From the NCBI RefSeq assembly GCF_029873635.1, contig NC_080422.1, positions 12,183,764 to 12,247,763 of the forward strand: a DNA stretch of 64,000 nucleotides, read 5' to 3'. Origin of the DNA: Malania oleifera (lineage: Eukaryota > Streptophyta > Magnoliopsida > Santalales > Ximeniaceae). The notes under the pieces are model-generated. The model searched no databases. It was not told where the DNA came from and saw only the letters and a list, made by a program, of their open reading frames with translations. The first letter of the stretch is position 1. The number at the start of each line of letters is the position of its first letter. The translations under genes were made by a program, and so were the position numbers. Below, piece by piece: positions 34,283-45,451 of the stretch.

Positions 34283-37200
34283 ATGCTAGAGAGAATGCTC
34301 TCTGCGCGAAGAGTGGCACAGGTTAGCGAGGAGGGAGACGAGGACGACGAGTCCAAGACGAAGAAGCACATCTCCTTCGCCATGCGAGCCTCCAACTACG
34401 TGACTCGGACAGGGTACCTCGGCCCCTGCCTCGTCCTCCTCTGCCTCGCCCTCCTTCTCTCCTCCCTTCTCCTCCACTCCCGCAACCTCGTCTGCGTCTC
34501 CGTCTCCCCCTACGATCCGCGCTCTCGCGTCGGCTTCTTCGGATTCGGCACCCTCGAGTCAGATTTCGGCTCCCTCGGCGTGCCCTGGTGTAAGTTGATT
34601 TTGTTCTTTCTCATCAGATCTCGTAGATTTTGTGGCGTTTGATTGTTAGGTTTTAGTGGGTTTTCAATGGGTCTATCTGGGTTTGATGGGTTTGGATTTT
34701 GATCGGGTGATGTTGAATTTTAGTGTGTGTTTGGTAGCCTAGAAACTCGTGGAAAAGAAAAGGAAGCAATATTTTGAATCGTGTGGTTTATGTTGTTTTC
34801 AGCTTCAATGTAATCGATGGGCATGTGTATTTTAACGGGCTGATGCTAAATTTAAAATTCCTGGTTGGTTGCCGATGAAATTTACGAAGAGAATAGACAT
34901 CGAGATTTTCAATCCGTTGTTCTATTCCATTTCAGATTTAAAGTGATAAATGGGAGTATATCTGAAAAAAATGTAGGAAATTAAAAGAAAGGAATTTGGA
35001 GAAATTTTGACTTTGATTTTTTTTTTTCTATTGTTATTTGTGTTTCCAAAATAATGCAATGCACAGAAGGAGAGAAGAGCTCGGGTATATTAAGCCAAAA
35101 AGATCTGGATTTTATGCTTTTATTTGTTCTTTCCCTTTCTTATTTCATTTTCTTGATAACTAACCAACTGTTAATTTCATTACTATCTTTCTGGAGTGAT
35201 ATGCTAGTGGGTTTGTCCTTTGTTTGGTTTCCGGAAAAATGGAGAAAATAAGCGCAACATGAAAATTTTGCAATTGTGTTTTGTTGGTTTAAGACAAAAT
35301 GATAGCTGAAGGTATAAATATTGGGACTTGGAAAGTAAGCTCTGTTTAGTGAGGCTTTAGCTTTTTGGTGTTTCAAACAATGAAGAATCTAGCTATTAAG
35401 ATTAATACTAATATGAATGTTCCACATACTCTCATGTAGTGTCTGAGAGTATGGATTTTGGGTCTTGGATTTGAATTTGTACAGACTTGAACAAAACTCT
35501 ATCCAATTTTTTAGTGTATTTTGTCCAAATTCACACAAATCTAAATTCAAAACTTGAAATCTTAGCTCCAAAGCACAAGATTAATATTTCTTTTCTATTT
35601 TTGATTTTTGAATAAGATAAGATTTATCTTAGTTTTGGATGTAATTTTGACGTAGGTTTGGTAATCGTATGAGACATTTCTGTTTTAATTTTGTTTTTCC
35701 TTGTTTCATTCAGCATCTCATTCCCTGGAGAAGTTTCGTGTGTATTTGAATTGCCCCGCCATATCTTATTGCCCCATGCTAATCCATCATCATGAATGGA
35801 GCCATTATAGGAAATGAAGGTTATTATTGCAATAAAAAATTGGAATAATGTCATATCTTAAGAAGCTATTTATCTTTTAAGAAGATTAATGGAAAAGTTT
35901 AGGGAAAAGAAGAGGGACTTGCATATGATATTTATTGACCTTGAGAAAGCATATGATAGGATACCTAGGGAAGTTCTATGGTGGGTTTTAGAAAAAAAGG
36001 GTGTATGTTGTAGGTATATCGATGTCATTAAGGATATGTACGATGAAGTAATGACTAGTGTAAAGATTATAGATGGAGAAACTAGAGAATTTCCAATTAC
36101 CATAGGTGTACATCAAGGATCTGCTTTGAGTCCTTATCTTTTTGCTTTATTGATGGACCAATTGACTAAGAGTATTCAAAAGGAGGTTCCATGGTGTATG
36201 TTGTTTGCAGATGATATTGTATTAATTGACGAAACTGGGGATGGAGTAGAGGCTGAGTTAGAATTATGGAGAGAAGCTTTGGAATTTAGAGGCTTTAAGA
36301 TAAGTAGAAATAAAACAGAATATATGAAATGTAATTTTAGTAATGATAGGAGGAATATTGGAGACAAAGTTAAACTTGATGATGAAGAAATAAATAACAC
36401 TTGTAGATTTCGATACCTTGGATCTATTATGCAAGTTGAAGGAGAAATTGAAGATGATGTAATGCATAGAGTTAAAGCAGGTTGGGTAAAATGGAGAAGT
36501 GGTTCAAGTGTTCTATGTGATCATAGAATACCCTTAAAATTGAAAGGGAAATTTTATAGAACAGCTATAAGACCAGCCATGCTATATGGATCAGAATGTT
36601 GGGCGACGAAGAAACATAATATTCAAAAAGTTAAAGTTGTCGAGATGAGGATGCTTAGATGGATGAGCGGTATAACATTGAAAGATAAATTAAGGAATGA
36701 ACATATTCGTGGTAAGTTAGGTGTAGCTCCTATAGAAGATAAGATAAGGGAGGGACGACTTAGATGGTATGGACACTTGTAACGTAGGCCTTATAGTGCA
36801 CCTGTGAGGAAGAGTGACTTAATTACTGTGGGGGGCAGTAGAAGGGGTAGGGGTAGACCTAAAATAACTTGGGAGGAGATAGTGAGTAAGGATTTAATAT
36901 CTTTGAATCTATTAAAAGAAATGGTCCATGATCGCATAAATTGGCGGAAAAGGATTCATATAACCGACCCCACTTAGTGGGACTAAGGCTTGGTTTTGTT
37001 GTTGTTGTTGTTTCATATCTTAACATCACAATTCATAATCCTTTGCTATTTGTTGTGATTATGGCTCTAATATTATTTCTTGTTCATCTGTAATGGTACT
37101 TGATAAGAATGACCGAATGAGTGCAGTTTGTTCAGTTGATTTAGTTTAATGACATGAGTTTGAGAGTTGGATAAATAGGTTTTTATTGAACAATGATTTA

Positions 37201-39279
37201 TTTGTTATCCTTGGCAAAAGGCAGATCGAAACACGGACAAACAGTTCCATGGACAAGCAAGGATCTACTAAAAGGCTTGGAAGAGTTTGTACCAATATAT
37301 GAAATGCGGCCCATCAAAAACAACATGTACGGAATGGGTTTTGACCATAGCTTTGGGCTTTGGTTCATTGCTCAGTGGCTGAAGCCAGATCTAATGATTG
37401 AGAGTGGTGCATTCAAGGGGCATTCCACTTGGGTTTTGCGGCAAGCAATGCCAGACACTCCAATTGTATCACTTTCACCTCGGCATCCTGAAAAGTATCT
37501 AAAGAAGGGCCCTGCCTATGTTGATGGAAATTGTACGTACTTTGCTGGAAAAGACTTTGTGGATTTTGGAAGCGTTGATTGGAGCAAAGTGATGAAGACG
37601 CACAGGATTACTGATCGTAGTAGGGTCCTTATTTTTTTTGATGACCATCAAAATGAATTAAAAAGGTATGCACACAATGACACAGTTTTAGGCTTTTCTA
37701 TTTCTGTCACTGCAATTGCGTCTGCTGTGTATTCTAAATTGTTGCATTTCATCAATCACTAGCAACTGTACTTTATAATTATTGCAGTTTTAGTTCAATA
37801 ATCGCACCATGTTTGCATGGAATTACATTGTTTTAGAATGCAAAGTGACCACATAAGAATATTTTTTTAATGTGACCGAGACACAAACTTCTAAAAGGTT
37901 TTGTAACCAAAAGATCATTTAACCCACAATGTGAATTAAGGAAAACTTTTTTGTTTACATGCTACTTAGTTATTCTTGTGTATGCCCATCTTTCAGAAGT
38001 CATACTGCACTGTAGTTGCTAATATTTGACATCTCTTCTCATTTTTGTAGGCTAAAACAGGCACTGAAAGCTGGTTTCCGGCATCTTGTTTTTGAGGATA
38101 ACTATGATACTGGAACTGGAGACCACTATTCCTTGAGGCAGATTTGTGATCAGTTTTATATAAGTGGTGCATGCTCTCCCGGTTTACTTTCTTACTAGTT
38201 GGCTAAATTTTCTAGTTGGAAGCATAGAGGAGTTGCATTCTAGAATATGCCTTTTGCTTGAAATGTGCAGCTTGCATTTTCTAAGCTGGAAGAATTTTCA
38301 TTCTATTGTTTCATGATATTTTTTGTATATATTAGGAATTAGAAAGAGAACTGATGAAGCCTATGAAAACTACTATAAGGAAAATCCTTAGCCCAATTGT
38401 AGGCGTGCTATAGTCAAACTTGGAATTCACAATTTCAGATTGTAGAAACAGCCTCTCCAAAGTGGAGGTATGGTTAACATCATATGCCTGCTCCATGTCC
38501 TTGATGTGGGTTTGGAGACCTTTGAACTGGGTGTTCTTTCTTTTAAATGATTACACAGCCTTCAGGACAGGGTTGTGGTCTTGTGGATTGGTTTTTTATT
38601 AGTTCATCTACTGGTTATACCGTTATACGTGGGGAAACAGTTAAAACTGGAACAGCATAACACAACCTAGTTGGAGCATTTTACAGTGAGTGAAAATTTT
38701 ATTTATTATTTAAAGATATGTTATGCTGTGATTGTCTCTGTGAAACGTATACATTGATTACACGGGTTACTTGAAGGAGTTTGATGGTAATTTGACTGTA
38801 GATGTTAGTTTTATATGCAAATTTGTGAATTTCAATTTGTACTGCTATAATCTCCAGGAGGTGGTCATAGCTGCTTCAAGGATAGTGATGAAGCTAGGGT
38901 AAGGTCGGAAAGAAAGAAATTCTGGGAGAAGGCAGTGGATATCGAAGAGCTATGTGCTCCAGGTGAAGTGTGGTGGGGTGTTAAAGGGCAGATGCGGGAT
39001 AATTTCAACCACAGCAAAAAGGATATTTCCTATGCTGAACATTTCCAGAACAGCCGGTTCGTGGAATCAATTCTAGACGTGTATTGGGAACTTCCTCCAA
39101 CTGCTGGTCCTTCCCTCACTCATCAGACAAGATATGATCCTGCTCGTGCACCCAGCCCCATTGTCGAAGACGGCAGGTTTGGCTTATTCCAACGGCTTGG
39201 TTTAGCTAGGCTAGAGACATCTGTATTTAATGGATACACTCAGATGGTGTATCTTCAAATATCTAAACATGAATCTTAA
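34283..39279 (+). CDS. Conserved plant membrane protein of unknown function (429 aa, 4 exons)
   Basis: Exons: 34283-34589, 37221-37665, 38051-38166, 38858-39279. All introns are GT-AG, phases agree (1, 2, 1), and the sum is 1290 bases. The protein starts with an acidic, lysine-containing tail (1-45), then one hydrophobic segment (about 46-65), suggesting a type II signal anchor. The rest forms one soluble domain: IESGAFKGHSTWVLRQAMP (162-180) resembles the glycine-containing first loop of a Rossmann fold, VLIFFDDHQNELKRLKQA (238-255) a second strand with acidic residues, and HLVFEDNYDTGTGDHYSLRQ (262-281) a conserved acidic loop. I recall similar proteins being annotated as uncharacterised or methyltransferase/cephalosporin-hydroxylase-like; substrate and activity are unknown. 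The donor of intron 3 (GTGCAT) is weak but gives YISGGGHSC across the junction. Alternative start: the ATG at 34295. Confidence 0.85.
35425..35565. mobile_element. MITE-like palindromic element, copy in intron 1
   Basis: The left arm (GGATTTGAATTTGTACAGAC, then GAACAAAAC) is the imperfect reverse complement of the right arm (TTTTGTCCAAATTCACACAA, then ATCTAAATTCAAAACTTGAA). A short AT-rich centre separates them. Matching units occur at 39655, 47600, 53755 and 63880. There is no coding capacity. It lies in intron 1 of the gene at 34283. Confidence 0.7.
35862..36980 (+). pseudogene. LINE reverse transcriptase, C-terminal part
   Basis: Reading is open from the left boundary (EAIYLLRRLMEKFREKKRDL) through FIDLEKAYDRIPREVLWW, the HQGSALSPYLFALLMD motif and the active-site FADDIVLID (about 36208-36234). 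A stop TAA at 36780-36782 follows WYGHL. The same frame then continues RRPYSAPVRKSDL to about 36980, so the stop looks like a single CAA-to-TAA change. The endonuclease and the start of the reverse transcriptase are missing. It cannot transpose on its own. Confidence 0.87.
35862..37012 (+). mobile_element. 5'-truncated LINE, RTE-like, in intron 1
   Basis: TCATATCTTAA flanks both ends exactly (35851-35861 and 37013-37023), an 11-bp target duplication. The element begins inside the reverse transcriptase frame and ends with GACCCCACTTAGTGGGACTA, then a TTG repeat tail (about 36993-37011). A TTG tail with this preceding phrase is typical of plant RTE-type LINEs, as far as I recall. A truncated 5' end plus a target duplication is the normal result of target-primed reverse transcription. 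It has the same orientation as the host gene. Confidence 0.88.
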
Positions 39280-39340
39280 AACCCTATCATATAGATGAGA
39301 AATTCTGTGTTTAGCGTTCATTTGGATGAAAGCTGGAGAT

Positions 39341-39488
39341 CTGTTTATATATTGCATGTTTTCTTCCTCAACTAGCGGCTTTGCTGGATCATTTTGTAGT
39401 TCTTTTCTCATCTTCTGTTTATATATTGCATGTTTTCTTCCTCAACTAGCGGCTTTGCTGGATCATTTTGTAGTTCTTTTCTCATCTT
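39341..39488 (+). repeat. Exact 74-bp tandem duplication
   Basis: The unit starting CTGTTTATATATTGCATG at 39341 repeats from 39415 with no difference that I could see. It begins 62 bases after the stop codon at 39279, so it probably lies in the 3' untranslated region of the upstream gene. Perfect identity points to a recent event. Confidence 0.9.
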
Positions 39489-39654
39489 CTATTTTTTCCC
39501 CGTTTATTTTTCACCAACTTTTAGTCATTTCCTGTGACAATTTTTCCAACATAATTCTGCCTTTTGATTATACAGGTATATAATTCTTATCTGCTGTTTT
39601 AGTTTTTCGGACCTCTTTAATATTCAGCGGTAGAAAACAAAAATTCATTTATCA

Positions 39655-39780
39655 TGCATTTGGGAGCCTGGAATTTGAAGTTGGCGTTTAGATTTGTGTG
39701 AACTTAGACAAAACGCATTACAAAATCTTATTGGCTTTTGTCCAAACTAAGTTGACACAAATTCAAACACGACCTTAGTG
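39655..39780. mobile_element. MITE-like palindromic element
   Basis: It has arms of the family seen at 35425: GGAATTTGAAG, GATTTGTGTGAACTTAGACA and AAAACGC on the left, then CTTTTGTCCAAAC and TTGACACAAATTCAAACACG on the right, separated by a short AT-rich core. Confidence 0.65.
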
Positions 39781-42179
39781 CTTTATTCCAACATCAGTGT
39801 CATGGTGGAGGTGATCAACCTAATCAGATTTAGGCTTTCTGGTGGGCTCACTCTAGACAGCAGGGATGTTTTTGTCAACCTGAATCACTGGAGGCTGTCC
39901 CTAGCATTAATAGGGAACAAATCAAAGATGGCCGACTGCTTATGCCTTCTTTGTTTGCTGGCATTGATGTTGAAACCCAAAGCATCTAAAAGTAGAATTG
40001 CAGAGCTCTCTCTCTCTCTCTCTCTTAAAAAACCCTTCACAAGAGGAAACATAGTTGGAGAAAATATTAAGTATACTGGGTGTATGTATCGAATTTATAA
40101 TGATTTCAGTATGTATATGGAAAAATTGCCTAATTTAATGAAATGCACATACATAATGAATTTATTTTAGATTCGATATATGCATATAATGTATTTAATA
40201 ATTTTTTGCTGAGGGAAGTGAGTGATGAATTCAGAACATTCCCATTCTACTATGCTTAAGCTCCATTTGGCTTTGGAAAAGTGTTCAACATTATGCTTCT
40301 TTGAGTACAACAACTTTCGCCTCACTACTGTACATAATGATATTTTGTCACACAGGCTTGGGCCGTCATGGCAGAGCCTCATTGAATACAGCAACTTTGG
40401 CCTCACGCTACTGTACATAATGAGATTCTGTTACATAGTTATGCAGGACTTTTTAGCATCACTTTGAAAAAGCATTTACTAATGTTTTTTTACTTAAACT
40501 AAGTGTACTTGTAGAGGTGGTGTCGTTTAGCATATTTACTTAGAAGAAACTAAACTTCCTATTTTAAGTTTTTTTTTTTTTTGAAACAATCTGTGTCTTC
40601 TGTGACAGTTTTGATTAGTCTCACTGTTCGAAAATATAAAATTTCTAGAGACTCGTAATTTAATGCTAAATTATTATTCACATTTTCAATAATGTTTTGT
40701 TTGTATTTTATAAATTTTTAGCAAAAATCTGTACATATTTATTACATGGTAAGGACTATAAACTTTGTCAACAATTATAATTCATATATAGTTTTTTGAT
40801 TTAGTTATCTTGATTCATAATTATTAGAGTTTTTATAAATTAATTTAATGAAAATATTAATCTATAAAAAATAATGTATTTAATATATCATTTAATAAAA
40901 ATATATAAATATTTTAATAATTATATTTATATATTTTAATGAAACTAATAATTATTATTATAACTAAATGTATAAAATATAATAATTTGTACTTAGATTT
41001 GTATCTTAGATGTTTCATGCTCGAATTTTAGGAGGGTGGAGGGATAAGGAATGCGAGATGCGTTACCCCCTATTCTGTAGTGCAGGTTTGTAGCCTATAA
41101 TAGACGAAAAAAAATGTGTAAATTTATTTTAAAATGCATTATTTATTATCAACATGAGTAATAGAATCATGTTAACTTTACAAATCCTCATAATTAATAT
41201 CTATTTTTTTTTTTATACAACGAAACAGTACATATAACGTTCAGAACTTATCAATTCAAAACTTATTATCAGATTTTACTAAATTCAACATTTTACGATA
41301 AGTGGTTTCAATTCCTAATTTAATTATCTATTATTTTCTATAGTCTCTAAAACCTGATACTTTTCACATACACATACACATACACATACATGGTCGATAC
41401 CAGTGGGTGTCTCCTACACAAGGAGTAAAGGGCTTTACTCCCCTAGATGTTATGATGTTCAGCTTCTTCATCCTGTTTTGTTTGAGAACATTGATTTTGG
41501 TGACGTGAATTACTTGTCGTGAATTCAAATTATTTTAGTGTTTAAAAATGAGAATTAGAATTATGAATTTTGCAATTTAGACAAGTTCGAGTCCAAAATT
41601 GTATATATGAACATAAAATAATTTTAAAAATATGAATTTAGGATGGTGAACATTTATGCATAAGCAATATTATTCACGAGAAATTATTGGATGTGCCATA
41701 TATAATTTCACACATTAATTTATGTCAATATATACGCGAATTTTTGTGACATGTTATAATTGTTATTGTATATATAATTCTTGGTGTCTTGTGTAAATAT
41801 AATTCTCTCATTTTTTTTTTTTTGGCATCCATTTTTTTATTTTTCTAAAATATTTTGATAAAAATATTAGTTAAAAACTAAAATTAATAATATAAAAACT
41901 CTTGCATTATGTAATTATTTTATAATTGCTTTATATTTTTAAAATAAATAATAAAACAAAGGAATATATTAACAAGCAATTCATTAATTTTATGGAGGGA
42001 TGTGAATCAATAATAAAGTAAATTAAAAAGAAGTATTTTCAAAAAGTAAAAAAAAAAAAAGGAAAAATGAAATAAAATAAACCAAAGGCTGTAAACCAAA
42101 CTAATGAAACTTACAAATTTTGATCTTGAAATTCTTCAAGGTATTAATTGCAAAGGTGTTTGACTACCCATGACCCATG
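39781..42179. other. AT-rich intergenic region with small repeats
   Basis: I see no credible gene. There is a short CT run (40006-40023), an imperfect duplication (40301-40357 with 40382-40436) and a CACATA run (about 41367-41391). The 130-codon frame at 39778 runs through the CT tract and has no family features. Confidence 0.5.
40301..40436 (+). repeat. Imperfect direct duplication, about 81-bp spacing
   Basis: TTGAGTACAACAACTTTCGC with CTGTACATAATGATATT is echoed 81 bases later by TTGAATACAGCAACTTTGGC with CTGTACATAATGAGATT. About 55 bases are shared with several mismatches. Confidence 0.6.
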
Positions 42180-42207
42180 TTAAATTTGAAAGAGAGCTCA
42201 TTCTCTC

Positions 42208-42251
<44 letters not shown>
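42208..42251 (+). repeat. CT microsatellite
   Basis: A CT dinucleotide run immediately left of the SINE-like unit. On the minus strand it follows that unit as a GA-rich tail. Confidence 0.75.
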
Positions 42252-42253
<2 letters not shown>

Positions 42254-42557
42254 TTTACGTGGGAACTCCTACCATCGACGAGGCCTTCGGACCCCCGGTG
42301 CGGTACCAAACCTATGTGACGGCGGCCTTCCCCATGGTTCGCCACCCTAGTTAATCGGATGCAGACACAACTTAATCACAGTCGGGTTAGACGTTCGGCC
42401 AACTCGTCTCCCATGACCTATCTTAGGACACTTGCCCCAGGACACAGTTTTACTGCATCAACTAGGAGTTTACAACTAAGTGCATTAACCAAGATTCGAA
42501 CCCCTGATGCTCTTATTGGGTTGTCCATTTGCTTTCCATTACGCCAATGCTCTAGGG
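42252..42557 (-). mobile_element. tRNA-derived SINE-like element
   Basis: On the minus strand it starts near CCCTAGAGCATTGGCG. An A box is read as TTGGCGTAATGG (plus positions 42536-42547) and a B box as GGTTCGAATC (42493-42502), with about 33 bases between them, the normal spacing of an internal RNA polymerase III promoter. About 240 bases of non-tRNA body follow, then a GA-rich tail. Boundaries are approximate and no target duplication was found. A tRNA pseudogene is the alternative, but the head does not fold as a full tRNA by eye. Confidence 0.6.
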
Positions 42558-44560
42558 GGGTTTGAATTTTATTATTATTAAAAAAATTTGAAATTGATAA
42601 AGCGCATGCATTGTTTTTTTTTTTTTCCCTTTCTAAAGTTCAACCTACTTTTTGAAAATGAATTCATCTTTTTCAACGTGAGGTCACTTTTTTTTTTTTT
42701 TTAATAAAAAATTAATCTTTTTTTAAAGATGAAGTCATTTTTATGAAAATGGGATTATCTTCATTCTTCTTTTAGCAAATGACCATACTTTTTCCTTTAA
42801 AAGAGTTTATGTTTGGATTGCAAAATATCTGTTCACAGGAATATATTAGTTTTAATAGGTTAATTATACTCAATTATACAAGAAATTATGTTGTTAATAT
42901 GAAACAAATGATAATACGAAACATTTTGTGGGTCCATAACTATTCCCAAATTTTATTATGAAAATGTTTATTCCTATCTTATTTCATATTAAATGAAATA
43001 ATTAGAAATATATAAGAAATAATTGTTCCCTTAATTTCCAAAATTTAAACTATATTTCACTTATTTTAAGAAATAACTATTTTACCGAACCAAATGAGCC
43101 GTAAAATTTTTAACTTTTAGCAAGAAACATTTTGATTCTTTTCTTAAAGAAGCAATTTATCTATTTTTTTTCAACCCAAAACATTATTTTTCTAAAAAAC
43201 ATAGTTTGCTCTTATTAAGTTTTCTAATACATGCACCATCTTTTTGGTCGATTGATCAATGAGATTTTGCTCTGTGTTCTAATTTCTTTTAGTGATTTCG
43301 TATTTCTGTGCTCGATACTTCCTCGACAAGTTTATAAGATTTTTCTCGAGATCAAACTTGTATATAAGTGGATGCGGGTATTGTTGATTAGTTTAAGGTC
43401 GGGATCTATTTATTAAAAAATTCTTGATGTATTTAGATTTTGGGTTTTAACATAATAGAATTTTTATTCACTAAAAAAATTAAATATTTAATTTTCTTCT
43501 TGTTGATGTTATTAAAAGTAAATATTTAATTTTGAAGGGAATAGTCTTACATAATCCAAGGAAATAGATAGTTTGAATAAAAAAAAAAAAAAATTCAATG
43601 CTGTCTTCAACTTGCTTTAGCTATTGCATCTTTCGAGCTGAAAAAAATAGGATTTTATTTTTATATTATATTAAAATAAAAAATTTCGCATAATACTTTG
43701 TAACATAATGAAGTGTTTACATGTATTATTTTTAAAACAAATTCATATCTGATTTTAATTTTTTATTTTTAAAATTTTAAAATTAGATAATATGAATCGT
43801 TCAATAATGAAAGTATGATATGAAATTTTATCTAAAATGAAATATCATATTTTTAATTTTATTTCTACTTTCTAAAATTAATTAATTTTTTTTTCATTTC
43901 AAATTATAGAAATGATTCAAAACACAAACCGAGAAAATCAATACAAAAATGTTCCAATGTCTAATATTCAAATTTGGTTATTTAGTCCAATGAGAATGAT
44001 TTAGGAAAAGACAAAATTTAGTCGCACGTAGCTAGTAGGGCTACAAAGAAACAAAGTCAGTCACGAGTGATTGGAAGTTTGGTTTAATAAGATCTCGCTC
44101 AGGCTCGTTTTATAGAGTCTGAATTGCAAGCAATTAGCTAAATACTTGCCTTATTAGTTTCAATAATTTAATAAAAATTGATTTAAAACTTTCATAGCAG
44201 TACAGACAGTGGATATGTAAAAAATAAATTTTAGAGATAAACTGAGAATGAAAGGGTAAAGAGTTTTAAGCACAAAACAAATAGTTGGGTCACATAAAAT
44301 ATTCAATTTATTTTCTACATAATGAAAATCAAGTGGGAAGAACACCAATCACATGCAACCACTTCTAATTAATATAATTAAGTGATAGAAATCTTTTATT
44401 AACCAATGCACCATCACCCCTTAAATTATGTAAGCTAATTGAATGATAGAAGCCATGATTAATGCCACCATCATCTCAATCCAAGATGATATGTAGGAAT
44501 CCTAAATTGAAAATAGAAACATGTCTTGTATTTTTTTAATGGAAAAATGGGCAAAGAGTC
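42558..44560. other. AT-rich intergenic region
   Basis: About 2 kb of AT-rich sequence with several poly-T or poly-A runs (42613-42626, 42688-42702, 43579-43593). No credible gene or matched repeat was seen. Confidence 0.5.
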
Positions 44561-44564
44561 TTTT

Positions 44565-44745
44565 TGACTCAAATATTTCGAAAGGCACTTATGTTGAAGA
44601 ATTTAGAATTCACAAATCACAAAGGTCAACGGACGCAACTCAAAGAAACTGAGAATCCCTCCGTCCCTTGAGTGGAATCGAACTCTAGTTCCGCATACAC
44701 TAAAGAGATGTGCATCCATCGTGCCAAAGCAACAACTAGGAAATT
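44565..44745 (-). mobile_element. Second tRNA-derived SINE-like element
   Basis: On the minus strand an A box, TGGCACGATGG (plus 44716-44726), and a B box, AGTTCGATTCC (44674-44684), lie 31 bases apart. A body of about 110 bases follows. The head sequence differs from the unit at 42252-42557, so it is a different family. Ends are approximate. Confidence 0.5.
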
Positions 44746-45451
44746 CACTCGAGCATCAACTTTCTCATCAGATCATATTGCACTTCAGTCCAATCAAAGA
44801 AAACAAACTAATAGTTCAAACACCTAGACTTTTGAAGACTTGAGTTGAACAAACCATGGAAACCCAATTCATAGTCACCAAGGTTTCAACATCCAACCTC
44901 AAATGGTGATCTAAAATCACATTCCTATCGTTGTGTTAGGATGTTAGGAGAAAATTCTGTGACTTCAAGACATGAATAAGTCACTGTCGGTGACGTCTGC
45001 CTTCATTTGAAGGAGTTCATGGAAAAACAAATGATATAAATTACCTTCGGGATATAACAAAACTACTAGAAATCTATAGCCAACAAAATACTAAAGAAGG
45101 AACTTTTTTGAACCATCCAATTAGTCCAAACCGCTCAAGTCTAATTATTTTGTTGTAGGAAGCCACAAAATTGACATGCAATCGAGAAACAAGACTCACA
45201 ATTTTAGAATAAAGGCATAGGCATGAAGAAGGGGAATGAGATTTGCAAGTGGCAAGCCCTTCATTTACATTGCAATTAGCAAACAGAAAAGCAAACAATA
45301 GAAAGAGTCATTAATAATCTGGGTGTCTCCAATCATATCTACTACCTATGAGGAACATTTTCCAGTCCATGAAACACACCAAACGTGAGATACGTACGTA
45401 CATACATGTCCATATGATAAATACTTGTCGTCTTTCCCCAAGCTTTTTCTG

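Noticed and set aside
34286-34477. Minus-strand frame opposite exon 1 of the 34283 gene
   Set aside because: It is a shadow of a GC-rich exon and has no features of its own.
38335-38395. Short open stretch in intron 3 (RKRTDEAYENYYKE)
   Set aside because: It could be an alternative exon, but the flanking splice signals are unclear and the main exons join in phase without it.
41560-41600. Possible further MITE arm
   Set aside because: Only about 25 bases resemble the family and there is no second arm nearby.
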